From: Streptomyces sp. CB01373
GTDB taxonomy: Bacteria > Actinomycetota > Actinomycetes > Streptomycetales > Streptomycetaceae
Assembly (NCBI RefSeq): GCF_002803075.1
Contig: NZ_NNBK01000005.1
Span: 284,478 to 348,477 of the forward strand
DNA: 64,000 nt
Direction: 5' to 3'
Of the stretch, positions 49,300 through 59,898 are shown in pieces. The position numbers and the translations under genes were made by a program. Each line of letters starts with the position of its first letter. Positions within the stretch are counted from its first letter, which is position 1. Below the pieces are notes generated by a model, which saw only the letters and a list, made by a program, of their open reading frames with translations, was not told the origin of the DNA and did not search any database.

Positions 49300-50223
49300 T
49301 CACCGCAGCTTCGGGTCGAGCGCGTCGCGCAGGCCGTTGCCCAGCAGGATGAAGCCCAGCGCGGTGATGACGATGGCGAGGCTCGGGTACGTCCACATGA
49401 AGTCCTTGACGCCCATGAAGCCGCGGCCCGCGGAGATCATGTTGCCCCACTCGGCGACCTCGGGGTCGACGCCGACGCCGAGGTACGACAGCGACGCCTC
49501 CGCCACGATCGCGATACCGACGTTGCTGGTGCCGTACACCAGCACCGACGTCAGCGAGTTCGGCAGGATGTGCTTGCGGATGATCCGCCCCTGGCTCGCG
49601 CCCAGCGCCTTGGCCGCGTGCACGTAGTCCATCTCGCGCACCGAGAGGATCTGGCTGCGCAGCAGGCGGGCGAAGGTCGCCCAGGTGAAGATGCCGAGCG
49701 AGAGCACGACCGGCAGCACGCCGCGGCCCATCACCAGGATGATGACGATGGCGCCGATCAGCAGCGGGAAGGCGAAGAAGACGTCGGCGACGCGCATGAT
49801 CACCGTGTCGACCCAGCGGCCGTAGTAACCGGCCAGGGAGCCCAGCACGATGCCGATGGTGAGGGCCACGAGGATCGAGGCGAGACCCACGACGAGGGCG
49901 ATGCGGCTGCCGTAGATGAGGCGGGAGAGCTGGTCGCGGCCGAGGGCGTCGGTGCCCAGCAGGTGATCGCCGCCCGGGGACTGCAGCGTGTTCATCAGGT
50001 TCTGCTTGAGCGGGTCGTACGGCGCGAGCAGCGGGGCGAAGATCGCGACCAGGATGAGGACGACGATGATCGCCAGGCCCACCACGGCCAGCTTGTTGGC
50101 GAAGAAGCGGTGCCGGATGTCGGACCACTGACTGACCCTGGCGACGCTGGGTTCGGCGCTCGGGCCCGCGGGGGCAGGGCCGGCCGTCGTCGGCTCTCCC
50201 GTGTCCGAGACGAGTTCGGTCAT
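49300..50223 (-). CDS. Oligopeptide ABC importer 3, permease (DppC/OppC type)
   Basis: The 307-residue protein has a polar N-terminus and six helices, the first being LAVVGLAIIVVLILVAIFAPLLAPY. GSRIALVVGLASILVALTIGIVLGSLAG follows in the core. The EAA loop is YVHAAKALGASQGRIIRKHILPNS, and the end is GLRDALDPKLR. The ATG at 50223 is 33 bases after the DppB-type stop. Together they form the channel. Confidence 0.94.
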   Translation of the reverse strand: MTELVSDTGEPTTAGPAPAGPSAEPSVARVSQWSDIRHRFFANKLAVVGLAIIVVLILVAIFAPLLAPYDPLKQNLMNTLQSPGGDHLLGTDALGRDQLSRLIYGSRIALVVGLASILVALTIGIVLGSLAGYYGRWVDTVIMRVADVFFAFPLLIGAIVIILVMGRGVLPVVLSLGIFTWATFARLLRSQILSVREMDYVHAAKALGASQGRIIRKHILPNSLTSVLVYGTSNVGIAIVAEASLSYLGVGVDPEVAEWGNMISAGRGFMGVKDFMWTYPSLAIVITALGFILLGNGLRDALDPKLR

Positions 50224-50256
50224 TGTGTGACTCCTAGAGGAAAACGACCCTGCGGG

Positions 50257-51183
50257 TCAGGCAAGGCGGATGCGCGGGTCGAGAGCGGCGTAGAGCAGAT
50301 CGACGATCAGGTTCAGCACGACGAAGACCGCCACACCGATCGTCACGACCCCCACGATGATGGGGTTGTTGTTCTGCCCGATCGCCTGGATCAGCGCGAG
50401 GCCGATGCCGTTCCAGTTGAAGATCGTCTCCGTGATGATGGCGCCGCCGAGCAGCGAGCCGAAGGAGATTCCCAGGTAGGTGATCACCGGGATGACCGAG
50501 TTGCGCATGATGTGCCGGGCGAGCACCGTCCGGCGGGGAAGGCCCTTGGCGATGGCCGTCTTGACGTAGTCGGCGCGCAGAACCTCGAGCATCGTGCTGC
50601 GCGCGAGCTGGGCCACGAGGGCCGCGTCGATGATGGCGAGGGTGATGGCGGGGAGCACGATGCCCTCGAAGCTGTCACCGGCGATCAGCGGGAACCAGCC
50701 CAGCTTGATGACGAAGATGCTCTGCATGATCATGCCGAGCACGATGGACGGCACGCCGATGGCCAGGGTCGTGAGGAAGGTCGCCGACACGTCCCAGATG
50801 GAGTATCTGCGCATGGCGGCGAGCACGCCGACCGAGATGCCGATGACGACGTCGATCACGATGGCCGCGATCGCCAGCTTCGCCGTGTTCCCCAGCTTCG
50901 GGGCCAGGATCTCGGTCACGGGCCGGCTCTGCGTGTAGTCCGTGCCCAGGTCGCCGGTGACGAGCTTGCCGACGTAGGTCCCGTACTGGACGACCAGCGG
51001 CTTGTCGAGCCCGTACTGCTTGTGCATCTCCGCGATGACGGCCGGGTCCCGCGCCTTGTCGCTGCCGGCGATCTGACCCACCGGGTCACCGGGGATCACG
51101 AACAGGCAGGCGAACAGAATCATCGTCGCGCCGAGCACGACCACGACGAGCTGGCCCAGCCTGCGGACCACGTACCTTCCCAT
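50257..51183 (-). CDS. Oligopeptide ABC importer 3, permease (DppB/OppB type)
   Basis: The 308-residue protein starts MGRYVVRRLGQLVVVVLGATM, preceded by GAGG six bases upstream. The EAA loop is YVKTAIAKGLPRRTVLARHIMRNS and the end is LLYAALDPRIRLA. The early loop lacks the Cys pair seen in the other DppB-type proteins. The gap to the binding-protein gene is 190 bases and holds a strong hairpin. Confidence 0.94.
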   Translation of the reverse strand: MGRYVVRRLGQLVVVVLGATMILFACLFVIPGDPVGQIAGSDKARDPAVIAEMHKQYGLDKPLVVQYGTYVGKLVTGDLGTDYTQSRPVTEILAPKLGNTAKLAIAAIVIDVVIGISVGVLAAMRRYSIWDVSATFLTTLAIGVPSIVLGMIMQSIFVIKLGWFPLIAGDSFEGIVLPAITLAIIDAALVAQLARSTMLEVLRADYVKTAIAKGLPRRTVLARHIMRNSVIPVITYLGISFGSLLGGAIITETIFNWNGIGLALIQAIGQNNNPIIVGVVTIGVAVFVVLNLIVDLLYAALDPRIRLA

Positions 51184-51294
51184 AACTGCCTCTCTACCTC
51201 GCTGCCACTTCCTCAGCAGCTCCCTCGCGCCCCGGAATGTGGGGGGGGTGGGGTGGGGGCGGGTGAGGTGGATCACACCCCTCCCGACGGTCGG

Positions 51295-51340
51295 CGGGGG
51301 TCGTGGTGTCCGAGCCCCAGCTCGAACCCCACGACCCCCG
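51295..51340 (-). terminator. Intra-operon hairpin between binding-protein and permease genes
   Basis: A 12-bp perfect stem (51295-51306 with 51329-51340) with an inner CGAG/CTCG stem lies 34 bases after the binding-protein stop and 112 bases before the permease start. It is probably an attenuator or mRNA-stabilising structure that sets binding-protein excess. Confidence 0.7.
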
Positions 51341-51373
51341 GTTTCCGGATTCCGCGCCGTGCGCGGCGACCCG

Positions 51374-53023
51374 TTACTTCAGCTTGATCTCAGCGAGGTT
51401 CGGGTCCTCGTGGAAGTCCATCGCCATGTTGTCGAACTTCTTGGTGTTGGCGAGGCGCAGCTGGTGACGGTTCCAGAGCGGGATCAGGGCCATGTCGTCC
51501 ATGGCGACCTTCTCCGCCTCCTTGTAGATCGCGTTGCGGCCGGACTCGTCCTCGGTGGCGCGGGCCTTGGCGAGCAGGTCGTCGAACTTCTTGTTGCTGT
51601 AGCGGCCGCGGTTGTCACCGGTGACCTTGCCGGAGGCGTCCTTGTTGATGGACGCGGTGTCCAGCAGCGGGAACAGGAAGTTGTCCGGCGTCGGGTAGTC
51701 GGCACCCCAGGCGAAGCGGTACAGACCGGTCGCGTTCGGCTTCTGCTGGTCGCCGAGGAGCTCGGCGAACGGCTTGCCGGTCGCCTTCACCTTGACGCCG
51801 AGGACGTCCTCGAGCTGCTGCTTGACGGCCTGGATCCACTCCTCGTGGCCCGCACCGGTGTTGTAGCCGAGCTCGATGGTGGTGCCCGGCTTCAGGCCGC
51901 CTTCCTTGGCGAGCTGCTTGGCCTTGGCCGTGTCCTGCGCGACACAGGAGGTGCACAGGTCCTTCTGGTACACGTCCTTGAACGCCGGCGGCAGGATCGT
52001 CGTCGACTTGCTCTGCATGTTCTGGAAGACGCCCTTGATGATGGCGTCCCGGTTGATCGCGTAGGAGACGGCCTCGCGCGCCTTGACGTTCTTCAGCGGA
52101 CCGTTGTCGGTGATCGGCAGGAGGTAGTTCATACCGTTGGTGTCCTGCTCGAGCCACTCACCCTGCGGGTCGTACTTGGCCTTGGCGGCCGGCAGCTGCG
52201 GGGTGGGCATACGGGCCCAGTCGTACTGGCCCGACTCGAAGCCCTGGTACTCCAGCGTGCTGCCGTTGTTGGAGTTCAGGATGTCGATCTGCACCTTGTC
52301 GAGGTGGGCCTTGGTCAGGCCGTAGTCGTCGTTGCGGACGAGCGTGATCGACTTGTTGTGCTCCCACTTGCCCGACATCTTGAAGGGGCCGTTGCCGATG
52401 GGGGCGTCGTTGTACGCCTTGTTCTTCGCGTCGCCCGCGACCTTCGGGACGGGGCTGAAGACCGTGTGCGTGAGCTTGACGTAGAACTCGAAGTCCGGCG
52501 CGGACAGCTTCACCTGGAGGGTGTACGGGTCCGGGGCGCTCAGACCGGACAGGGTCTTGGCCTTGCCCGACTGCACGTCGCCGAAGCCATCGACGCCGGC
52601 CATGTGGTAGGCGACGTCGGACGCGGCCGACTTCTGCGCCACGCGGTTCCAGCCGCGGATGAAGGACTCGGCGTCCACCGCTTCACCGTTGGTGAACTTG
52701 GTGTCCTTCTTGATGCCGAAGGTCCAGGTCTTGCCGTCCTTGCTGACCTTCTTCGAGGTGGCCAGCGCCGGAACGACCTGACCGTCCGCGGTCGGCAGGT
52801 ACAGACCGGTGAACAGGTTGGTCGTGACGAGGATGCCCTCGGACTCCTGCGCGTTGTAAGGGTCAATGGCCACCGGCTCGGTGATACCCATCCGGAAGGA
52901 GCCACCGTCCTTGCCGGAGCCCTTGCTGCCGCTGCTGCTGTCGTCGCCGCCTCCGCAGGCGGTCGCAGCCAGAGCTATGACGATTGCACCAGCGACCCAC
53001 TTGGCGCTCCTGGCACCACGCAT
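51374..53023 (-). CDS. Oligopeptide ABC importer 3, solute-binding lipoprotein
   Basis: This 549-residue SBP_bac_5 protein starts MRGARSAKWVAGAIVIALAA, with the lipobox ending at Cys23 (AATAC), and a Ser/Gly/Asp-rich linker. The core has GGSFRMGITEPVAIDPYNAQES, IGNGPFKMSGKWEHNKSITLVRNDDYG and AREAVSYAINRDAIIKGVF. A Cys pair in DLCTSCVAQ may form a disulfide. It is the first gene of the operon, behind an upstream region of about 600 bases. Its opening MRGA...AKW resembles that of the first system. Confidence 0.95.
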   Translation of the reverse strand: MRGARSAKWVAGAIVIALAATACGGGDDSSSGSKGSGKDGGSFRMGITEPVAIDPYNAQESEGILVTTNLFTGLYLPTADGQVVPALATSKKVSKDGKTWTFGIKKDTKFTNGEAVDAESFIRGWNRVAQKSAASDVAYHMAGVDGFGDVQSGKAKTLSGLSAPDPYTLQVKLSAPDFEFYVKLTHTVFSPVPKVAGDAKNKAYNDAPIGNGPFKMSGKWEHNKSITLVRNDDYGLTKAHLDKVQIDILNSNNGSTLEYQGFESGQYDWARMPTPQLPAAKAKYDPQGEWLEQDTNGMNYLLPITDNGPLKNVKAREAVSYAINRDAIIKGVFQNMQSKSTTILPPAFKDVYQKDLCTSCVAQDTAKAKQLAKEGGLKPGTTIELGYNTGAGHEEWIQAVKQQLEDVLGVKVKATGKPFAELLGDQQKPNATGLYRFAWGADYPTPDNFLFPLLDTASINKDASGKVTGDNRGRYSNKKFDDLLAKARATEDESGRNAIYKEAEKVAMDDMALIPLWNRHQLRLANTKKFDNMAMDFHEDPNLAEIKLK

Positions 53024-53634
53024 GGGTTCCTCCTCTGAGTCCTGTGTTCACCGCAAGACGGAGCACACGACTTCCCACGGTCATGAAGAACGGGGAAAGT
53101 ACACGTGCACCCGCAACGCTCGTGAGTCGGCGCCTCCTGCTGCGCATGACCCGTCGACCCGAGCTCTACGCGCCTAACTATCTGCCATCGCTCACCGCTC
53201 GGACCACTGCCATTCGGTCTCGGTTCGATCACACCTGGCAGCTACATCTTCCAAAATCCGGACAAACCGTTTCGCGAAAGATCCCTGCGAAACGGACTTG
53301 TTACACAACTATCGGAATCACACGTCCGGATAGCGGACAATCTGACGGGAAATCAGTTGCGCTCGTCGGCGGAGTCATGCTCTTGACGCCGCAAGCGGGA
53401 GGAACCAGGACACACCTACCGGCGGGTGTGCACATTTGCGCCACCTTAGCGCCGCGGGGTCGCCTACGCGATCCCTGAGCGGCCCCGGGCCGTTCCCTAG
53501 GGAAAACCCTCGATCGGCCGATCCCACCTGCGAACGGAGCGCGGCCGCGGCTCCCGGCGGAACCCCGGCCGCGTCCGACGCGCACCGAGCGGCGGCGCGT
53601 CCCGGTCAGCGGGCCCCGCAGGGCCCGGGGACCG
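53024..53634. other. 611-base intergenic region upstream of importer 3
   Basis: This is the largest gene-free region. Bases 53165-53400 are AT-rich for this genome. It holds an 8-bp-arm inverted repeat CGTTTCGC (53268-53275)/GCGAAACG (53287-53294), the overlapping palindrome TTTCGCGAAA (53270-53279), and GTCCG-GATAG-CGGAC. These could be operators for the importer. Bases 53480-53630 are GC-rich. I see no convincing gene. Confidence 0.65.
53268..53294. promoter_or_regulatory. Inverted-repeat operator candidate
   Basis: CGTTTCGC and GCGAAACG are exact inverted copies with 11 bases between, so their centres lie about two DNA turns apart. The left arm overlaps the ten-base palindrome TTTCGCGAAA. 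The site is about 250 bases upstream of the binding-protein start of importer 3. Confidence 0.45.
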
Positions 53635-53823
53635 TCAGCAGTAGGTGACCGACTCGCTCGTCTCCTTGGTCTTCTCCCCCGCCTTGCTCAGGGTCCCGGA
53701 GACATGGGCGTCCATGCTGGAGATGACCCAGCCGGCCGAGTAGCCGGCCCCGGCGGTGACCTCCCGGCCGGACGCCGTGGCCAGACCCGTGGCCGCCACC
53801 GCCGACATCAGCCTCTTGGTCAC
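53635..53823 (-). CDS. Possible small protein, 62 aa
   Basis: I do not recognise a family. The start is GTG at 53823 with GGGGAGAA at good spacing. The product begins MTKRLMSAVAATGLATASG, a weak signal-like stretch, and ends SESVTYC. Almost every codon ends in G or C, like the real genes nearby, which argues for coding. It lies between importer 3 and typA on the opposite strand to typA. A small secreted or membrane-attached peptide is possible. Confidence 0.55.
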   Translation of the reverse strand: MTKRLMSAVAATGLATASGREVTAGAGYSAGWVISSMDAHVSGTLSKAGEKTKETSESVTYC

Positions 53824-54111
53824 TGTCTTCTCCCCGCTTCCACTGGCCCGGCCTGGTCCCGGCCGGGTTCCCGGCCTCGCCGAATGACGAGGTCAGGTCA
53901 AAGTAGACAGTCGTGATCCAAAGGGATACCAGCGACTTGAGAGAAACGTGAGCTTGCGGCCGGTTGCGGCCTTCGCGTCGGTCGGGGACGACGACAGGGT
54001 GACAGGACCCCGTACGATGGGGTGAGGCCGTGGCGGGTCCCCGCCCGGCAGGGCCCGCGTAACACCGACGTACGCGCAGGTCGTCCGCACACTTCGGGAG
54101 TACGCCTCACT

Positions 54112-56019
<1,908 letters not shown>

Positions 56020-56035
56020 CCCTCGGGCACACCAA

Positions 56036-56071
56036 CCGGCAGGCGCCGCTCTCCGGAGCGGCGCCTGCCGG
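56036..56071. terminator. Strong hairpin terminator after typA
   Basis: A 15-bp perfect stem (56036-56050 with 56057-56071) and 6-base loop sit 17 bases after the typA stop and 15 bases from the stop of the convergent binding-protein gene. Confidence 0.85.
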
Positions 56072-56085
56072 CGTGTTCGGGCCTG

Positions 56086-58329
56086 TCAGCCCTTCGGCGA
56101 GGCGCCGCCCGACGGCTGCGCCCCCTTCTTCAGGAAGCCCATGTCCTCGTAGACGGGGGTCTGGAAGCCGAAGGCCCCGACGTTCGCGAGGTTCCTGCGG
56201 ACGGCCGTGAGCTGGGGGCGCTGATAGAGGGGGATCGACCCGGCCGCCGCCCAGATGCGGGCGTCGGCCTTGCGCAGCAGGCCCGCCTGCTCGCCCTCGT
56301 CCAGGGTGGTGAGGGCCTGGTCGAAGAGCTGGTCGACCTGGTCGGTGCCGACGCGGCTGTAGTTCTGCTGGACGTTCAGGGAGCCGTCGGCGGCCGGCAC
56401 CGGCTTGGCGTAGATGGGCCGGGCGTCGGTGGCCGGCCACGCGGAGGCGGGCCAGGAGTACAGCGCGAGGTCGAACTGGCCGGAGGCGATGTGGTCCCGG
56501 AAGTAGCTCTCGTCGGGGACCTTGGTGATCTCCGTGCCGATGCCGACCTTCGCGAGCATGGCCGTCACCCGGTCGGCCACCTTGCGCAGCGTGTCCGAGC
56601 CGGGGCCCGAGGGAACCACGAAGCGCAGCGTGAGCGGCTTGCCGTCCTTGGCCAGCGGCCCCGCGGCGGCGGGTCCCGGAGCGGCGGTGCCCTTGGGGGC
56701 GTAGGCACCGGGCGCGCCGCCCTGCCTGAGGTGGTCGTGGGTGTACTGCCTGCCGTCCTGGGCGAGCTGCTTGGCGCCGCTGCCGCCCGGCCCGCTCTGC
56801 TCCTGGTCCTTGTGGTCCCGGTCCTGCTCGCTCCGGCCGGGTCCCTTGCCGTCCTCCACGTCGTCGTTCTGGCCGACGACGTACGTCCCGTCGCCGGCTG
56901 AGTTCTGCGAGCCGTGGCCCTCGCCGCCGGCCGCCTTGTCCCCCTTCTTGGCCTTCTCGGCCTTCTTGGCGTCCTTCTGCTCCTTGACCGGGCCGGGCAC
57001 CCAGCCGGCGTCCGCGAGCAGGTCCCGCGCCTGGGCGGCGTCCTCGCCGCCGAGGGCGTCGCTGCTGTCGGCGTAGGCGTTCTGGCCGGACAGGGCGAGG
57101 TGGCTGCCGACCGGGACCGCGGGCAGGCCGAGCGGCTTCAGGACGATCTCGGCGAGTTCCTTGCGGTCCAGCGCGTGCGCCACCGCCTGGCGGACCCGCT
57201 CGTCGGCCAGGGGGCCCTCGGAGCCGTTGAGGGCGAGCTGGGTGTACGAGGGCTCCAGCGACTTGCGCACCTGGAAGTCGCGCAGTGACTCCTGCTGCCG
57301 CAGATAGGCGGTGAGCGACGTGCGCTCCGCCGCCAGGGCGCGGCGCTCGCGGCCGGCGGCCTTGTCGTCGGAGCCGTGCAGCACCGCCCAGGAGCGCAGC
57401 GCCTTGGCGGCGGTGCGGCCGCCGGCCGGGCCCCGGAAGGGGCTGCCGCCCTGGACGGCGGCCGTGATCCGCTGGACGTCGCCGGGCTCGATGTCGGCCA
57501 CGTCCACGGAACCCTCGGCGAGGGCGGCGGCCCGCTTGTCGCCCGGCACCTCGTGCAGCACGATCTCGGACAGCTTGGCCGGGTGGCCCCACCAGCGCGG
57601 GTTGCGCCCGAGGACGATGTCCTTGGACTTGGTGTCGATCTTCCGCACGGCGAACGGTCCGGCGCTGACCGCGAGCTTTCTGCGGGCGCCGTCGTTGAAG
57701 GCGTTCGCGGTGCCCATGACGTCCTTGGGGTACAGCGGCGAGAACAGCGACTGCCAGTCGGCGTAGGGGCGGGCGAAGGTCACGCGGACCTCCAGGTCGC
57801 TGGCACCGCGCTCGATCTTCTCGATGCGGTCGTACCCGGCGTTGCGGGCGGTCCAGTACGCCGAGTCCTTGCCGGACAGGGCGCGCCACTGGGCGGCGAA
57901 GTCGGCGGCGCCGATCTCGCGGCCGTCGCTCCAGACGGCCTGCTGGTTGAGCCGGTAGACGACGACCTGCTTGGGCTCGGTCTCGACCACCCGGGCGGAC
58001 TCCAGGAAGTCGGCGTCGCGCTGCGGACGGCCGTTCGCGTCGAGCCGGAACATGGCGGGCAGCACTGCCTGGGCGATGCGGGTGGTGCCGGCGTCGGCGT
58101 CCGCCTGGAAGGTGTTCAGCGTCTGCGGCATCGCGTCCACGGCCCAGCGCAGTCTGCCCCCGTCGGTGATCTGGTTGCGGGCGGCGGGCGCGATGTCCTG
58201 GGCGGCCAGCGGCTTGCTGCCCTCGTCGTCCGAGCTGCAGCCGGCGAGCAGGGGCACCGCGAGGGCGCCCGCGGTCAGGAAGGCGACCGAGCGCATGACC
58301 GCGCGCGGACCGACACCGTCGTAGGACAT
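56086..58329 (-). CDS. Orphan ABC-type solute-binding lipoprotein (SBP_bac_5) with large internal insertion
   Basis: It is 747 residues from ATG 58329 (GGAGG eight bases upstream), with a lipobox PLLAGC (Cys31). SBP_bac_5 segments are present: ITDGGRLRWAVDAMPQTLNTFQ, FAVRKIDTKSKDIVLGRNPRWW and ERVRQAVAHALDRKELAEIVL. Residues about 440-560 are a charged, Lys/Asp/Gly-rich low-complexity block that splits the second lobe. This makes the protein about 200 residues longer than the other binding proteins here. No permease or ATPase gene adjoins it. It may feed one of the three nearby importers or act as a surface sensor. Confidence 0.88.
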   Translation of the reverse strand: MSYDGVGPRAVMRSVAFLTAGALAVPLLAGCSSDDEGSKPLAAQDIAPAARNQITDGGRLRWAVDAMPQTLNTFQADADAGTTRIAQAVLPAMFRLDANGRPQRDADFLESARVVETEPKQVVVYRLNQQAVWSDGREIGAADFAAQWRALSGKDSAYWTARNAGYDRIEKIERGASDLEVRVTFARPYADWQSLFSPLYPKDVMGTANAFNDGARRKLAVSAGPFAVRKIDTKSKDIVLGRNPRWWGHPAKLSEIVLHEVPGDKRAAALAEGSVDVADIEPGDVQRITAAVQGGSPFRGPAGGRTAAKALRSWAVLHGSDDKAAGRERRALAAERTSLTAYLRQQESLRDFQVRKSLEPSYTQLALNGSEGPLADERVRQAVAHALDRKELAEIVLKPLGLPAVPVGSHLALSGQNAYADSSDALGGEDAAQARDLLADAGWVPGPVKEQKDAKKAEKAKKGDKAAGGEGHGSQNSAGDGTYVVGQNDDVEDGKGPGRSEQDRDHKDQEQSGPGGSGAKQLAQDGRQYTHDHLRQGGAPGAYAPKGTAAPGPAAAGPLAKDGKPLTLRFVVPSGPGSDTLRKVADRVTAMLAKVGIGTEITKVPDESYFRDHIASGQFDLALYSWPASAWPATDARPIYAKPVPAADGSLNVQQNYSRVGTDQVDQLFDQALTTLDEGEQAGLLRKADARIWAAAGSIPLYQRPQLTAVRRNLANVGAFGFQTPVYEDMGFLKKGAQPSGGASPKG

Positions 58330-58658
58330 CTGTGCTACCTCCGTGGAGCCGCTCCCGCCGGTGGCACGGGTAGGGTTTGATCGCATTTGGCGGTATTTTG
58401 GTGTTCATCAGATCTACGGCCCACTGAAGAGGAAAGGGTTCGTCAGCCGGAGGCGACACGGCGGAGCGGGCGCGCAAGGTCACCCGTTCGGCGCAGGAGC
58501 CTCCGGCGCCCCCGGAGCGCGTGCGGGCGCGCGCGTGGGGTGTGCAATACGCCAATCGGTGCACATCCCTTCCCACCGACAGGTGTGACGCGCAACACTC
58601 GCAGGCGCATGAACGTTGCCGCCTAGGGTCTTTCGGCCCGTGGAAGTGAGGTCACGTC
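58330..58658. other. 329-base divergent intergenic region
   Basis: It lies between the orphan binding-protein gene (minus) and a small plus-strand gene. Bases 58376-58440 are AT-rich and probably hold the promoter of the minus gene. TAGGGT at 58623-58628 is a possible -10 for the plus gene. I see no gene. Confidence 0.55.
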
Positions 58659-58946
58659 ATGTCCGTGCACGACGACCTGACGTCGGTCCAGCGCGCTCTC
58701 GACGATCTGCTGCGGTCGGTGGGCCGACTGGAGCACCAGCTCGCAGGCGGGCTGGAGATACGCCGCGTGCGCACCGACGCCGACCACCTGCGGGAGAGTG
58801 TCGCCCTGCTGCGCGAGGCCTCCGAGGACCGGGCCGCACCACAGCAGCCCGCGCTCGTCACCATCTCCGACGCGCCCTACGACATCTCCCTGTGGACGGA
58901 CTCGGACGACGAGGGACTCGGCGCCCGCGACCGCCACGCCCCCTGA
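58659..58946 (+). CDS. Small soluble coiled protein, 95 aa
   Basis: I do not recognise a characterised family. The product starts MSVHDDLTSVQRALDDLLRS. It has heptad-like Leu spacing through residues 10-55 (a coiled coil is likely), then VTISDAPYDISLWTDSDDEGLGARDRHAP, an acidic tail. The ATG at 58659 has GTGAGG upstream. It precedes the succinate dehydrogenase operon by 81 bases on the same strand and could be co-transcribed, but no functional link is visible. Confidence 0.8.
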   Translation: MSVHDDLTSVQRALDDLLRSVGRLEHQLAGGLEIRRVRTDADHLRESVALLREASEDRAAPQQPALVTISDAPYDISLWTDSDDEGLGARDRHAP

Positions 58947-59027
58947 ACCGACCCCGAGTGACTCGAAGGGGCTCGACACCGGCTCCAGTGCCCCGGAGAC
59001 GAGCCTGACAGGAAGGTGCGTCCCGCA

Positions 59028-59864
59028 TTGGCCACAGGTACCGAACCCCCCGGCACACAACCCCATACGCTCGGCGGCGGTGTCCGCTCCCCCGGACGGG
59101 CGAAGATCGCCGCCCGGCATCTGCGGACCGACCGCTGGTGGCTGGCGCCCGCCGCCACCGCGGCCGGACTGCTCGCGTTCGTCGTGTACTCGACCTGGCG
59201 GGCCTTCGCCAACGCGCACTACTACGCCGCGCCGTACGTCTCGCCGTTCTACTCGCCGTGCCTGGCGCAGAACTGCCGGACCATGCACGCGGGCCCCAAC
59301 GCCGACCTGTTCGGCAGCTGGTGGGCGATCTCACCGGCGATCATCATCCTGATCTTCCCGCTGGGCTTCCGGCTGACCTGCTACTACTACCGCAAGGCCT
59401 ACTACCGGGGCTTCTGGGCGTCCCCGCCGGCCTGCGCGGTCGCCGAGCCGCACCGCAAGTACACCGGCGAGACCCGCTTCCCGCTGATCCTGCAGAACAT
59501 CCACCGCTACTTCTTCTACGCGGCGCTCCTGGTGGCCGGCGTGCTGACCTACGACACCGTGCTGGCCTTCCGCGACCAGCACTACCGCTGGGGCCACATG
59601 GGGCTCGGCACCGTGGTCTTCCTGGTCAACATCGCGCTGATCTGGGCGTACACGGTCTCCTGCCACTCCTGCCGGCACATCGTGGGCGGCAAGATCAAGC
59701 ACTTCTCGAAGCATCCGGTGCGCTACCGCCTCTGGCAGTTCGTGAGCCGGCTGAACGCCCGCCACATGCAACTGGCCTGGGCCTCGCTGTTCAGCGTGGC
59801 GCTCGCCGACTTCTACGTGTACCTGGTCGCCTCCGGCGCCTTCGACGATCCGCGGTTCTTCTGA
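59028..59864 (+). CDS. Succinate dehydrogenase/fumarate reductase membrane anchor (Sdh1 type)
   Basis: It is 278 residues from TTG 59028, which has GGAAGGTG nine bases upstream; the GTG at 59016 leaves no room for a ribosome-binding site. Five membrane helices are predicted (about 38-60, 92-118, 150-172, 190-212 and 240-262), with a long loop after the first containing SPCLAQNCRTMHAG. His residues in IHRYFFY, RHIVGG and similar sites could bind haem or quinone. It is the single anchor subunit of the actinobacterial Sdh1-type enzyme, which has no separate SdhC and SdhD. SdhA follows 34 bases on. Confidence 0.85.
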   Translation: MATGTEPPGTQPHTLGGGVRSPGRAKIAARHLRTDRWWLAPAATAAGLLAFVVYSTWRAFANAHYYAAPYVSPFYSPCLAQNCRTMHAGPNADLFGSWWAISPAIIILIFPLGFRLTCYYYRKAYYRGFWASPPACAVAEPHRKYTGETRFPLILQNIHRYFFYAALLVAGVLTYDTVLAFRDQHYRWGHMGLGTVVFLVNIALIWAYTVSCHSCRHIVGGKIKHFSKHPVRYRLWQFVSRLNARHMQLAWASLFSVALADFYVYLVASGAFDDPRFF

Positions 59865-59898
59865 TGAGTCCGATGAGTACGCAGACTGGGGCCTTGTG

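Noticed and set aside
47896-51387. Plus-strand open frame of about 1160 codons opposite importer 3
   Set aside because: The minus strand has complete importer subunits with intact motifs. The plus product is His/Asp/Val-rich noise.
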